The notes below the pieces were generated by a model, which was given only the letters and a program-made list of their open reading frames with translations, was not told the DNA's origin and made no database searches. Of a stretch of 64,000 nt of DNA, positions 16,967 to 25,400 are shown piece after piece. Each line of letters starts with the position of its first letter. The stretch's first letter is position 1. This DNA is from Chloroflexota bacterium (lineage in GTDB: Bacteria > Chloroflexota > Dehalococcoidia > Tepidiformales > Tepidiformaceae): the NCBI GenBank assembly GCA_016234445.1, contig JACRBT010000012.1:1-64000 (forward strand), in the 5' to 3' direction. The translations under genes and the position numbers were made by a program.

Positions 16967-17593
16967 CTACTTCCGGTTGAAGCGGTTGCCCGCGACCTCG
17001 ACGCCTTCGGTCATGATCGCCTCGATGGCATCGGCGGCGAGGGTGGTGGCCTCGTCGAGGAGGCGCTTGTCCTCGCCGTAGGGGTTGCCCAGCACCCAGT
17101 CGGCGACAACATCCGGTTCCCAAGAGGGTTCGCCGCCGGCGACAGGGCGGCCGATGCCGATGCGGACGCGGACGAAATCGAGGCCGACGGACGCGCCGAT
17201 GCTCTTGAGACCGTTGTGGCCGCCGTGGCCGCCGCCGGCCCGTATGCGAAGGGCGCCGGGGGCCATGTCGAGTTCGTCGTAGACGACGATGGTGTGGGGG
17301 AGGTCGCAGCCGGTCCACTGGAGCGCCTGGGCGACGGCCTTACCGCTGACGTTGACGAAGGTCTTGGGCTTGACGAGGGCGACCTTCTGGCCGGCGAGGG
17401 CGCCGACGCCGATGGCCATGAGGCTGCCGGTGGCCTTCGGCTGGGTGCCGGCGCGCTTCGCGACTTCGTTGACGACCCAGAAGCCGACGTTGTGGCGGTT
17501 GCGGGCATAGGCCTCCCCGGGGTTGCCGAGGCCGACCACGAGCCAATCCGCCGCGAAACGGGGCCCTCCGCCGAAGACTTTCTTGAACGCCAT
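16967..17593 (-). CDS. pth: Peptidyl-tRNA hydrolase
   Basis: The 208-aa protein contains all active-site residues of bacterial Pth: Asn in VVGLGNPGEAYARNRHNVGF, the catalytic His in RHNVGF, Asp in YDELDMAPGALRIR, and Asn/Gly in GGHGGHNGLKSI. It releases stalled peptidyl-tRNAs. The ATG at 17593 gives a short N-terminal extension (AFKKVFGGGPRFAAD) before the usual start of the fold. The longer frame upstream is spurious. Confidence 0.95.
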   Translation of the reverse strand: MAFKKVFGGGPRFAADWLVVGLGNPGEAYARNRHNVGFWVVNEVAKRAGTQPKATGSLMAIGVGALAGQKVALVKPKTFVNVSGKAVAQALQWTGCDLPHTIVVYDELDMAPGALRIRAGGGHGGHNGLKSIGASVGLDFVRVRIGIGRPVAGGEPSWEPDVVADWVLGNPYGEDKRLLDEATTLAADAIEAIMTEGVEVAGNRFNRK

Positions 17594-17692
17594 CGCAGGG
17601 ACACTTTCGCACGGGGTTGGGTTAGCGGTTAGCGCGGGGCGGGCGACCGAAGGTAGACTGCGGCCATCACGCCACGCGTGGGAGAAGTGACC

Positions 17693-18124
17693 ATGGCCGC
17701 CACTGTGCGCGAAGCGATCCGCGAACTGCTTGAGTCGACGCTCCAGACCGTCGACGCGCTGCTGGCGGCGCCAGAGGGCGAACTGGCGATGCCGTCGTCG
17801 CACGTCTGCGCCCTGGGGCGGGACGCGTGGACGCTGATCACGAACGACATCGACCACGAGAAGGTGCATGTGGGGCAGGTGGCGCAGGCGCGGTACGAGG
17901 CGGCGATCACGCCTTCGCCGATGGAGCGCCTGGTGGCCGAGTGGCTGGAAGAGCGGGCGCGCTTCATCGGGTCGCTCATCGGGCTGACAGACGAGCAGTT
18001 CAACAGCGAAACGGAGCCTGGCGGCTGGACCTATCGGGTGGCGGCGAAGCACGTCCTCGCGCTGGAACTGGATTCGCTCAAGACGATCCACGCCGACCGG
18101 GAGGCGAGGGGCGGGCAGGCCTGA
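17693..18124 (+). CDS. DinB-fold protein
   Basis: The protein has 143 aa from ATG 17693, chosen over GTG 17678 because GGGAGAAG sits at the right distance. Helical segments and His positions fit a DinB/DUF664-type bundle: NDIDHEKVHVGQVAQARYEA carries two His, and WTYRVAAKHVLALELDSL comes near the C-terminus. The function is unknown. The stop TGA overlaps the next ATG (TGATG), so the small membrane gene is coupled to it. Confidence 0.65.
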   Translation: MAATVREAIRELLESTLQTVDALLAAPEGELAMPSSHVCALGRDAWTLITNDIDHEKVHVGQVAQARYEAAITPSPMERLVAEWLEERARFIGSLIGLTDEQFNSETEPGGWTYRVAAKHVLALELDSLKTIHADREARGGQA

Positions 18125-18282
18125 TGTTCGTCGCCGACTGGTTGGTGGAGTTGCTGTTCGGGACGCTCTACGGCGGCGTGGTGATGGTCATCGCGCTGCT
18201 GGCGGCGATCCCGTATGGTCTCTGGCAGGGCTGGAAGCGGCTCTGGAGCCGCCGGCCGGGGGGTCATCGTGGCAACAGTTGA
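18124..18282 (+). CDS. Small single-TM membrane protein, 52 aa
   Basis: This short gene begins inside the previous stop (TGATG at 18122-18126) and ends 14 bp inside the next gene. The protein is one long hydrophobic helix (LVELLFGTLYGGVVMVIALL) followed by a basic tail (WKRLWSRRPGGHRGN), so the C-terminus should be cytoplasmic. It has no recognisable family. Tight coupling on both sides argues that it is real and acts with the two flanking DinB-fold proteins. Confidence 0.55.
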   Translation: MFVADWLVELLFGTLYGGVVMVIALLAAIPYGLWQGWKRLWSRRPGGHRGNS

Positions 18283-18835
18283 ACAGGTCGCGGAACTCAA
18301 GGAGAAGATGGCCGAGGAGCGGGCCGGGCTGATCGCGGCGGCGCGGTCGCTTTCGCCGGCGGAGGCGCTTCGCGTGCCAAAGGACGCCACCGGCGAGGAA
18401 CAATGGACCGCCCTGGAGCAGCTGGCCCACCTCTGGGAGATGGAACGCAGCTACGACTCCTGGGTCCGGGCGGCACTGGGAGAAGAGAACCCCGACCTCC
18501 GCACGGTCGCGGTGGAGCCGGTGGCGATCCCGATCGAGGCGGCGAACGGGCACACGATCGAGGAGATGCTCCAGGCGCTGGGCCTGGAGCGGGCCTACAC
18601 GCTCGGGCTGATCGACGGGATCGCGCTCGAGGGGTTCGACCGGGTGGCGACGAGCCCGATCTTCGGGACGCTGACGGTGCTCCAGTGGCTGCGATCGTTC
18701 TACCGCCACGACCGCCAGCACGGCGCCCAGATTGCGGGCCGCCAAAGCGACTACAAGCCCAACTTCAAGGGTACGGAGCCGAACCAGCGGAAGGCGCGGA
18801 TCGAAGCGGTGGCGAAGCGCCAGGCCGGGGGATAG
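18269..18835 (+). CDS. DinB-superfamily protein
   Basis: The protein has 188 aa from GTG 18269, inside the end of the small membrane gene. The DinB features are WTALEQLAHLWEMERSYDSW (His in helix 2) and FYRHDRQHGAQIAGRQSDYK, whose H-D-x2-H pattern supplies metal ligands. It could be a metal-dependent transferase or damage-inducible protein; no substrate can be named. It is the third DinB-fold gene of the region and forms a coupled trio with 17693-18282. Confidence 0.7.
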   Translation: MATVEQVAELKEKMAEERAGLIAAARSLSPAEALRVPKDATGEEQWTALEQLAHLWEMERSYDSWVRAALGEENPDLRTVAVEPVAIPIEAANGHTIEEMLQALGLERAYTLGLIDGIALEGFDRVATSPIFGTLTVLQWLRSFYRHDRQHGAQIAGRQSDYKPNFKGTEPNQRKARIEAVAKRQAGG

Positions 18836-18860
18836 GCCGACGCCGCGCTTCTTCGTCGCC

Positions 18861-19400
18861 ATGGTCCTGGTCGGGCTGCTGGCCGGGGGCTGCGAACCCT
18901 CGCCGTCCGGACCCGAAGCTGAATCCGCCTCGCCTGGGAGCACTTCCCGGGCGAGCCCGACGGCCACCGCCACTCCCGGCCCGCTGCCGGGGGTCACGCT
19001 GCCGCCATGCACGTGGGCGAAAGTAACACGCGTGGTCGACGGTGACACCGTGGATGTGGACCTGGGTGGGGAGACGAAGCGCGTTCGTTACATCGGCATG
19101 GACACGCCCGAGGTGTACGGCGGGGTGGAGCCGTTCGGGAGGGAGGCAAGCGCCTTCAACGCCGCTATCGTCTCCGGGAGGTTCGTCTGCCTGGAGAAGG
19201 ACGTGAGCGAAGTCGATCGCTACCAGCGGCTGCTGCGGTACATCTGGCTGGCGGACGGCCGGATGGTGAACGAAGAACTGCTGCTGGCGGGGCTGGCGAC
19301 GGTATCGACGTATCCGCCGGACGTGAAGTACACGCAGAGCCGGTTCCTGGCGGCGCAGAAGAAGGCGCGGGACGAACAGCGGGGGATGTGGGCGCCGTGA
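18861..19400 (+). CDS. Thermonuclease-like (SNase) lipoprotein
   Basis: The protein has about 179 aa from ATG 18861. A short hydrophobic leader ends LLAGGC, a loose lipobox, and is followed by a Ser/Pro/Thr linker. The SNase domain shows VVDGDTVDVDLGGETKRVRY, YIGMDTPEV, and LRYIWLADGRMVNEELLLAG with Arg and Glu at active-site-like places, then QKKARDEQRGMW. It probably cleaves DNA or RNA outside the membrane for nutrient use. The start is uncertain because the signal peptide would be unusually short. Confidence 0.8.
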   Translation: MVLVGLLAGGCEPSPSGPEAESASPGSTSRASPTATATPGPLPGVTLPPCTWAKVTRVVDGDTVDVDLGGETKRVRYIGMDTPEVYGGVEPFGREASAFNAAIVSGRFVCLEKDVSEVDRYQRLLRYIWLADGRMVNEELLLAGLATVSTYPPDVKYTQSRFLAAQKKARDEQRGMWAP

Positions 19401-19408
19401 GGGGTGCG

Positions 19409-19819
19409 TCACCCGGCCGACGGATCGATGACCAGCAGGCCCGGGTAGTAGGTCCGGTGGACGCCGCGGTCGCGCGTAAGCAGGGCGTCCGCGTGCGCCA
19501 GGGCGTGGGCGCCGATGAGGAAGTCGCCGATGATCCGCGACCGCTGCCCGCCAGCTGCGCGGTATGCACGCCAGGCACGGCCCGCCTCCCGGGCAGCGTC
19601 CTCGCTCATCGGGACGAACTCCAGCGGCAGTTGGCGGAGCAGCGACACCACCGTGACATCGTCGTCGACACCGGCAACAACTTCCGCCCAGACCACGTCG
19701 CAGGCCACGACCCGGCCCGAGGTGAGGGCTCCCGCGAGCGCGTCGCGAGAGGCCGGCCCGAAGCGAGGGTCGCCGCGGATCACATCCACGAGGACGGAGG
19801 TGTCGACGGCGATGGTCAC
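19409..19819 (-). CDS. VapC-type toxin, PIN-domain ribonuclease
   Basis: The 136-aa protein has the acidic PIN centre: VDTSVLVDVIRGD (first Asp), WAEVVAG (Glu) and GDFLIGAHALAHADALLTRD (the Asp cluster). VapC toxins cleave tRNA or rRNA with Mg2+ or Mn2+. The start is GTG 19819, overlapping the antitoxin stop as GTGA. It is convergent with the SNase gene. Confidence 0.9.
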   Translation of the reverse strand: MTIAVDTSVLVDVIRGDPRFGPASRDALAGALTSGRVVACDVVWAEVVAGVDDDVTVVSLLRQLPLEFVPMSEDAAREAGRAWRAYRAAGGQRSRIIGDFLIGAHALAHADALLTRDRGVHRTYYPGLLVIDPSAG

Positions 19820-20046
19820 GGGATGTCGACCGGCCCTCGCAGCGCGTCGATGAACTCGTCTGTGGTCTCGGCCGACGGGAAGCGGCCGTAGAGTTCATCG
19901 AGGGGGTCGCGCTTGCGGACGCACCGCCCCACCAGCGCGCCGTCGGCCACATCGAACTCGATTGCCTGGCCGGGCCGAATCCCGAGTCGATCACGGATGG
20001 CCTTGGGGATGGTGACCTGCCCCTTTTCGGACACGACTGCTTTCAT
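19816..20046 (-). CDS. AbrB/VapB-type antitoxin
   Basis: The 76-aa protein begins with a SpoVT/AbrB swapped-hairpin DNA-binding domain (SEKGQVTIPKAIRDRLGIRP, then IEFDVADGALVGR). Its C-terminal tail (LYGRFPSAETTDEFIDALRG) should wrap the toxin. It is expected to bind its own promoter with the toxin, and a perfect 14-bp palindrome lies at the -10. Antitoxin-first order and 4-bp overlap are typical. Confidence 0.9.
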   Translation of the reverse strand: MKAVVSEKGQVTIPKAIRDRLGIRPGQAIEFDVADGALVGRCVRKRDPLDELYGRFPSAETTDEFIDALRGPVDIP

Positions 20047-20052
20047 ACTTGC

Positions 20053-20069
20053 ATGGTAGGAATTCCTAC
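20053..20069 (-). promoter_or_regulatory. Leaderless -10 plus palindromic operator of the VapBC module
   Basis: On the minus strand TACCAT (20053-20058) is 6 nt before ATG 20046. The perfect palindrome GTAGGAATTCCTAC (20056-20069) overlaps its upstream edge. Bound antitoxin would block RNA polymerase directly. Confidence 0.65.
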
Positions 20070-20213
20070 TCTGCCTGTAAACCCGCCCGAAGGCATCGCC
20101 CGCACCTGTTCGACGGCGGCCACCCGGTCCCCCGTGCGACGGCCGTTCGGTCGTGGTGGAGACACGACCGGCCCGGTACGGTGGGACCACATCCCCCTTC
20201 CCTGGAGGCACCG

Positions 20214-20630
20214 ATGACCACGACGGCAATCGAACAGCGCGCATATGGCCTTCGCCGAAGGCTGGACCTTCCCTTCGACCAGGCCATGCACCGAACCCGG
20301 GAAGCGCTAAAGGAGCAGGGCTTTGGCGTCCTCACCGAGATCGACCTGCAGGCGACGTTGAAGGCGAAGCTGGGCGTCGAGATGGAGGCGTACACGATTC
20401 TCGGCGCCTGCAACCCGCCGCTCGCGCACCGGGCGATCACGGCCCAGCCGGAAGTGGGGCTCCTCTTGCCATGCAACGTCGTCGTCCGGGAAGCCGAGGG
20501 CGGCACGCTGGTGGAGGCGATGGACCCGGAGGCGGCGATGAGCCTGGTCCAGGACCCGGCGGTGCATGCGGTGGCGGTGGAAGCGAAAGAGCGGCTGTCG
20601 AAGGCTCTGAACTCGCTGACCGAAGGCTGA
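20214..20630 (+). CDS. DUF302 domain protein
   Basis: The protein has 138 aa, with GGAGG 6 nt before ATG 20214. The DUF302 signatures are present: ALKEQGFGVLTEIDLQATLK, YTILGACNPPLAHRAI and LLLPCNVVVRE. The conserved Cys residues lie in GACNPP and LPCNVV. The family is widespread, often near heavy-metal or redox genes, and its biochemical role is unknown. The next gene is an alpha/beta hydrolase 64 bp downstream. Confidence 0.85.
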   Translation: MTTTAIEQRAYGLRRRLDLPFDQAMHRTREALKEQGFGVLTEIDLQATLKAKLGVEMEAYTILGACNPPLAHRAITAQPEVGLLLPCNVVVREAEGGTLVEAMDPEAAMSLVQDPAVHAVAVEAKERLSKALNSLTEG

Positions 20631-20694
20631 TCGCGCTTGCCGGTGTCCGGGATCGGGTGTACGAATCGCGGCGTACATCCCCCGGAGGTCCGCC

Positions 20695-21486
20695 ATGCCC
20701 ACCCTTGAACGCCCCACGGTCACCGTTTCCTACCGCGACGAAGGGGAGGGCGGGCCGCCCCTCGTTTTCCTCCACGGCTGGTGCGACGACTCGGGGAGCT
20801 GGGGCGCGACGGTCGCGGAGTTCAGCCACAGGCACCGTTGCATCGCCCCGGACATGCGGGGTCACGGGCAGTCGGGGCAGCCGCGCGACCACTCCTACTG
20901 GCCGGAGTCGCTTTCGAACGACGTCGTCGCGATCTGCGAGGCGGCCGGGGTAGAGCGCCCCGTGCTCGTCGGCCACAGCTTTGGAGGCTTTCTCGCGGCG
21001 ACGATCGCCCAGCGCTTCCCGGGGTTCGCGCGGGCGATCGTGGTGGAGGACCAGCCCCTCGACCTGCGCGGGTTCACGGGCCAGATGCGGGCGGTGGAAG
21101 CGATCATCCGCTCACCGGAACATCACATGGCGTTCCGGGACCAGCTTTTCGAGTCGATGATCACGGACGCGCTGGGGGCGGCCGGCCGGGAGCTCATTTC
21201 GAAGTCGAAGCTGGCGACGCCGGTGGAGGTGGGCCAGGCACTCTGGGCGCCGCTGTTCGACCTGACGGAGGGAGAGATCGCGGCCCGGAGCGACGCTCTT
21301 GTGGACGCGCTGGGGACCCAGCCTTCGCTGGTGATCGACGGCCAGCCGCAGCCGGAGTACCACGCGCTGGTCGCGCGGCGGGCGCCGTCGGCGCGGACGA
21401 TGGTCATCCCCTCGGGGCACTGGATCCACCTGGAACACCCGGCCGAGTTCCGGGCGGCGCTGCGAGAGTTCCTGGCGGGGGTGTAG
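20695..21486 (+). CDS. Alpha/beta hydrolase
   Basis: The 263-aa protein has the alpha/beta-hydrolase core: oxyanion segment LVFLHGWCDDSGSW, nucleophile elbow VGHSFGG (Ser), and catalytic His in PSGHWIHLEHP. DMRGHGQSGQP is the usual post-strand loop. It could be an esterase, lactonase or C-C hydrolase; the cap region is not diagnostic. GGAGGTCCGCC supports ATG 20695. A C-rich hairpin repeat begins directly after the stop. Confidence 0.88.
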   Translation: MPTLERPTVTVSYRDEGEGGPPLVFLHGWCDDSGSWGATVAEFSHRHRCIAPDMRGHGQSGQPRDHSYWPESLSNDVVAICEAAGVERPVLVGHSFGGFLAATIAQRFPGFARAIVVEDQPLDLRGFTGQMRAVEAIIRSPEHHMAFRDQLFESMITDALGAAGRELISKSKLATPVEVGQALWAPLFDLTEGEIAARSDALVDALGTQPSLVIDGQPQPEYHALVARRAPSARTMVIPSGHWIHLEHPAEFRAALREFLAGV

Positions 21487-21535
21487 ACCCTCACCCCCCG
21501 GCCCCCTCTCCACCGTTCGGTGGAGAGGGGAGGTG
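21487..21535. repeat. C-rich intergenic hairpin repeat, copy A
   Basis: The family consensus is roughly CCCTCACCCCCCGGCCCCCT followed by a hairpin. Here CCCCTCTCCACCG (21503-21515) pairs perfectly with 21518-21530. It begins one base after the hydrolase stop and may serve as a terminator or a REP-like element. Confidence 0.75.
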
Positions 21536-21582
21536 GCGACTCCTTCGGAGCGCCGTCTCTCGTGCCTCGGGGCGCGGGCCAC

Positions 21583-21588
21583 TACTAT
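21583..21588 (+). promoter_or_regulatory. -10 box of proB, leaderless type
   Basis: TACTAT is followed by 6 nt and then ATG 21595, with no Shine-Dalgarno. Confidence 0.6.
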
Positions 21589-21594
21589 GCAGGC

Positions 21595-22704
21595 ATGCGA
21601 TACCGGCGCGTGGTCGCGAAGTTCGGGACAAGCCTGCTGACTGCGGGGTCCGACCGGCTGGACCTGGAGGCGATGTCGCGCCTCGTCGGGCAGGTGGTGC
21701 GGCTGCGGGCACAGGGCTGCGAGGTCGTGGTGGTGTCGTCGGGGGCGCAGGCGGCGGGGCGGCACCGGCTGCGGAACCGGCTGCGCGAAGGGCAAACCCC
21801 CAGCCGCCAGGCCTACGCGAGCGTCGGCCAGAGCCACCTGATGCAGAGCTGGGACGAGCTTTTCGACTGGCACGACACGGTCGTCGCCCAGGTGTTGCTG
21901 ACGCGGCGGGACCTGAGCGACCGCCTCGGGTATCTCAACGCGCGGAACACGCTGCGGGACCTCCTCGAAAGCGGCACGGTCCCGATCGTCAACGAGAACG
22001 ACGCGGTGGCCCTCGACCAGGTGCTGGCGACGCGGATCGGGGAGAACGACAGCCTCTCCGCGTACGTCGCGAACCTGATCGACGCGGACGTGCTGATCAT
22101 CCTGACGGACGTCGAAGGGCTCTACGACTCGGACCCGCACACGAACCCGGAGGCGGTGCTGATCCGGCGGGTTGAGCGCGTCGACGCGGCGATCGAAGCT
22201 TCGGCGGCGGGGGCGCGGGGGCCGGGCACGGGCGGGATGGTGACGAAGCTGAGCGCGGCCCGGGTCGCTACGCAGGGCGGCGTCGACGTCGTGGTCGCGA
22301 ACGGGAGGTCGGCCGACGCGCTGGTGGCCATCGCCGGGGGCGAAGAGCGCGGGACCTTCTTCCCGGCGGCGGCCGGCAAGCTGGAAGGCCGGAAGCGCTG
22401 GATCCTCGGGAGCATCACGCGGGCGGGGCACATCGTTGTGGACGTGGGGGCGACGGCGGCGCTACGGGAACGCGGCCGGAGCCTGCTCCCGGCCGGGGTC
22501 GCGGCTGTCGAGGGGACGTTCGACCGGGGCGAGACGGTGGAAGTGCGCGACGCAGCGGGGCAGCGCGTGGCGGCGGGGATGACGAACTACGGCAGCGGCG
22601 AACTCGAGCGGATCCGGGGGCTCCGGAGCGACCGCATCGCCGAGACGCTGGGCTACGCCTACGGAGAAGAGGTCATCCACCGGGACAACCTGGTGCTGCT
22701 GTAG
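21595..22704 (+). CDS. proB: Glutamate 5-kinase with PUA domain
   Basis: The 369-aa protein phosphorylates glutamate, the first step of proline synthesis. The amino-acid-kinase fold shows VVAKFGTSLLTAGSDRLD, VVVVSSGAQAAG, VPIVNENDAVAL and GTGGMVTKLSAARVAT. A C-terminal PUA domain starts at about residue 280 (GHIVVDVGATAALRERGRSL). The start at ATG 21595 is fixed by the leaderless -10; the longer frame is spurious. proA is not next to it. The 3' side is a tandem-repeat region. Confidence 0.95.
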   Translation: MRYRRVVAKFGTSLLTAGSDRLDLEAMSRLVGQVVRLRAQGCEVVVVSSGAQAAGRHRLRNRLREGQTPSRQAYASVGQSHLMQSWDELFDWHDTVVAQVLLTRRDLSDRLGYLNARNTLRDLLESGTVPIVNENDAVALDQVLATRIGENDSLSAYVANLIDADVLIILTDVEGLYDSDPHTNPEAVLIRRVERVDAAIEASAAGARGPGTGGMVTKLSAARVATQGGVDVVVANGRSADALVAIAGGEERGTFFPAAAGKLEGRKRWILGSITRAGHIVVDVGATAALRERGRSLLPAGVAAVEGTFDRGETVEVRDAAGQRVAAGMTNYGSGELERIRGLRSDRIAETLGYAYGEEVIHRDNLVLL

Positions 22705-22711
22705 GGGGGCC

Positions 22712-22798
22712 GGAGTCCTTTAAGGCCCTCGGAGCGTTCTTTAGAGGGACCCAGGAGCATTCTTTAAAGACCTCGGGAGCACTCTTTAGAGGCGGGAA
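22712..22798. repeat. Short tandem repeat, four units of 19-23 bp
   Basis: Units start at GGAG (22712, 22731, 22754, 22776), and each carries a CTTTARAG-like core, as in GGAGCATTCTTTAAAGACCT. The AT-containing cores stand out in GC-rich DNA. A related CCCTTAAAG follows at about 22802. Confidence 0.75.
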
Positions 22799-22810
22799 GC
22801 CACCCTTAAA

Positions 22811-22831
22811 GCTGTTAGCTGTTAGCTGTTA
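22811..22831. repeat. Three perfect GCTGTTA heptamers
   Basis: GCTGTTA is repeated head to tail three times (22811, 22818, 22825) directly after the proB tandem repeat. The rest of 22705-22955 shows only the weak start region of the SDR gene. Confidence 0.8.
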
Positions 22832-22955
22832 GAAGGGGCATCGGGACCCGCTCGTGGGGAAGTGGGCCGCGGGCCGCTCCAGCCCGGCGAGACGAGGCGT
22901 TGGGGTTCGCGTAAGCTTGGCGCGCATCATCACCAGCATCCGGGGGGACCAAGTC

Positions 22956-23843
22956 GTGGCAGGCAAACTCGAAGGCAAGACCGCAATCATTACCGGCGCG
23001 GGCCGCGGGATCGGGCGCGAAGTCGCGCTCCTCTTCGCCAAAGAAGGCGCGAAGGTGGTGGTCAACGACCTTGGCGTGTCGGTGTCGGGCGAGACCCCGG
23101 ACGCGACCCCGGCCCAGCAGGTGGTCGACGAGATCAAGGCGGCGGGCGGCGATGCCCTCGCCAACTACGCCGACGTCGCGGACATGGAGCAGGCGGAAGA
23201 CCTCATCCGGGCGGCCCTGAACGAATGGGGCCACATGGACATCCTCGTGAACGTCGCCGGCATCCTCCGCGACCGGATGGTCTTCAACATGACGGAGGAG
23301 GAGTGGGACGCGGTGGTGCGGGTGCACATGAAGGGCACGTTCGCGACCTCGCGTTTCGCGTCGATCCACTGGCGGCAGGCCCGGCAGGGCGGACGGCTTA
23401 TCAACTTCACCTCCGGTTCGGGGCTTTTTGGCGCGCCGGGCCAGCCCAACTACGCGGCGGCGAAGATGGGGATCTGGGGCTTCACCCTGAGTTGCGCGCG
23501 GGCCCTGGGGCGCTACGGCGTCACCGCGAACAGCATCGGCCCCGGCGCAGCGACGCGGATGACCGCGACCGTGCCGACGGAGCGCCGCCGGGCCGGCTTC
23601 CCGGCCGACGTCGACCCGGAGCGTTCGCCGGCGAACATCGCGCCGCCGCTGGTCTACCTGGCGAGCGACGAGGGCGGCTGGGTGAGCGGCCGCTGCTTCG
23701 GGATCAGCGGCTACCGGGTGACGCTCTACAGCAACATCGAGTCGCAGATCGTGCTCCAGGGCAACGAGCCGTGGACGACGGACGCACTGTTCGAGCGGTT
23801 CAAGTCGACCTTCGGGGGCGCGATCAAAGCGATCGAGAGTTAG
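22956..23843 (+). CDS. Short-chain dehydrogenase/reductase, HSD17B4-like
   Basis: The protein has 295 aa from GTG 22956 behind a G-rich Shine-Dalgarno; the frame is open to 22854 but without fold signatures. The NAD site is [20 protein letters not shown]. The catalytic residues are Ser in [14 protein letters not shown] and Tyr-x3-Lys in NYAAAKMG. The long spacer after the first strand ([20 protein letters not shown]) is typical of the 3-hydroxyacyl-CoA dehydrogenase SDRs related to HSD17B4. I infer a beta-oxidation step, consistent with the other acyl-CoA genes here. Confidence 0.85.
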   Translation: MAGKLEGKTAIITGAGRGIGREVALLFAKEGAKVVVNDLGVSVSGETPDATPAQQVVDEIKAAGGDALANYADVADMEQAEDLIRAALNEWGHMDILVNVAGILRDRMVFNMTEEEWDAVVRVHMKGTFATSRFASIHWRQARQGGRLINFTSGSGLFGAPGQPNYAAAKMGIWGFTLSCARALGRYGVTANSIGPGAATRMTATVPTERRRAGFPADVDPERSPANIAPPLVYLASDEGGWVSGRCFGISGYRVTLYSNIESQIVLQGNEPWTTDALFERFKSTFGGAIKAIES

Positions 23844-23890
23844 GCCCCTCACCCCCCGGCCCCCTGCTCCCGCTTCGCGGGAGAGGGGGA
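23844..23890. repeat. C-rich intergenic hairpin repeat, copy B
   Basis: It begins directly after the SDR stop. CTCCCGC (23867-23873) pairs with GCGGGAG (23877-23883). It lies between the convergent SDR and MFS genes. Confidence 0.75.
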
Positions 23891-23937
23891 GCGCGCGCCG
23901 GCGCCCACCTCGTGGGCGAGCGGGAGCGGCCGATCTT

Positions 23938-25197
23938 CTACGCCGGGTGCTGGTGGTGGGGGCGGGCGGCGCCGGCGATGAAGATGGCGAGACCGGCGAC
24001 GGCGGCGGCCATGGCGACGAGGAAGGCGGCCGGGTAGCTGGCGCTTTCGACGACCAGTCCGAGGGCGAACGCGCCCATGCTGAGGCCGAGGTCGTTGCCG
24101 AGGGTGAAGGTGCTCATCGCGCGGCCGCGTTCGCTGGGGCTTGAGCGGTCGACCATGAAGGCCATCATGGCGGGCTGGAAGGTCCCGGCTCCGGCGCCGT
24201 AGATGGCGGCGGAGAGGTAGATCATCGCCGGGCCGGTGGCCAGGGAGAGGACCGCCATGCTCACCACGAGGGCGCCGATGCCGGGGATGATGACGGTGGC
24301 GCGGCTGCGTTTGTCGATCTGCCGGCCGAGCGCGAGGCGCATGAGGATGACGAAGAGGGCATAGACGGCGAAGACGCCGCCTGGGTTGGCGATGCCGTGG
24401 TCGCGGGCGAAGAGGGGCATGAACGTGACCATCGCGGCGAAGACGAACGAGGTCGCGAAGTTGACGAGGGCCGGGAAGAGGGCTGCGCGGGCGAAGAGCT
24501 GGCGGGGGTCCAGGCCTCGCGGCGGGCCCTGGGCGGTGACGCGGGTCTCGGGGAGGCGGACGGCGAGGACCGCGGTCAGGAGGGCGGCGACGGTGGCGAC
24601 GAGGAAGAGGGTGGCGAAGTGGAGGTCGCCGGTGCGGGCGCCGCTGAGCCAGGTTGCGCGGGAGGTCATCGCCGAGTCGAAGCCGTCAAGGAGGCCGGCG
24701 TGGATGATCCAGCCTCCGAGGGCGGGGCCGGCGGCGAAGGCGAGGCTGTTGGCGAGGCCGTAGTAGCTCATGACTTCGCCACGGCGCGCGGCGGGGGCGA
24801 CGTCGGCGATGTAGGTGCCGGCAGAGGTGACGAACAGGGCGAGCGAAGCGCCGGTCAGGAGCCGCAGGGGAAGGACGCCGGCGGGCGAGCGGACGAGATG
24901 GTAGAGGGCGGCGTTGACGGCGAAGGCGAGGAGGCCGGCGACCATCACGGGCTTGCGGCCGATGCGGTCGACGGCGAGGCCGACAAAGGGCCGGGCGAAG
25001 AGCGCGGTGAGGCTGGAGATGCCGATGAGGAGGCCGATTTCGCCCTCGGCGCCGCCCAGTTCTTCGATGAAGAAGGGGAGGGTGGGGAAAAAGAAGAGGT
25101 AGGTGGTGAAGAAGACGAAGTTGATGAGGGTGACGGCGACGACTGCCCGGGTGAAGACGGGGGGACGCGGTTCAACGGTTAGGGCAGCATTCACCAT
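23938..25197 (-). CDS. MFS transporter
   Basis: The 419-aa protein has 12 predicted TM segments. The loop 2-3 signature is FVGLAVDRIGRKPVM, repeated as RLALGRQIDKRSR in the second half. GTYIADVAPAARRGEVMSYYG and FMVDRSSPSERGRAMSTF are typical of sugar- or drug-efflux-like MFS proteins. The substrate is unknown. ATG 25197 follows GAAGGA; the frame extends to 25311 but lacks a ribosome-binding site there. Between this gene and 25401 I see only promoter-size DNA. Confidence 0.85.
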   Translation of the reverse strand: MVNAALTVEPRPPVFTRAVVAVTLINFVFFTTYLFFFPTLPFFIEELGGAEGEIGLLIGISSLTALFARPFVGLAVDRIGRKPVMVAGLLAFAVNAALYHLVRSPAGVLPLRLLTGASLALFVTSAGTYIADVAPAARRGEVMSYYGLANSLAFAAGPALGGWIIHAGLLDGFDSAMTSRATWLSGARTGDLHFATLFLVATVAALLTAVLAVRLPETRVTAQGPPRGLDPRQLFARAALFPALVNFATSFVFAAMVTFMPLFARDHGIANPGGVFAVYALFVILMRLALGRQIDKRSRATVIIPGIGALVVSMAVLSLATGPAMIYLSAAIYGAGAGTFQPAMMAFMVDRSSPSERGRAMSTFTLGNDLGLSMGAFALGLVVESASYPAAFLVAMAAAVAGLAIFIAGAARPHHQHPA

Positions 25198-25400
25198 TCG
25201 TCCTTCGGGGCGGATTGTGAGGGGCGGGGGAAGGGCTGTCCACCTCGGCGCTAAACCGTTGCTCAGCAGCGGATTGCCGGCCGCGCCGCGATCTCCACGG
25301 GCTGTAACCAAAGCGCCACCGTTTGGACCCTCCCCAGGCGCACCCGGGGGGCGACATCCTGAGTGTGGGAGAGAGCCGCTCCCTTGCAGGAGTTGCTCGC

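Noticed and set aside
22712-22831. CRISPR-like array behind proB
   Set aside because: Units of 19-23 bp abut without spacers.
24397-25182. 261-codon Glu/Gly-rich plus-strand frame
   Set aside because: Antisense of the MFS gene at 23938-25197.
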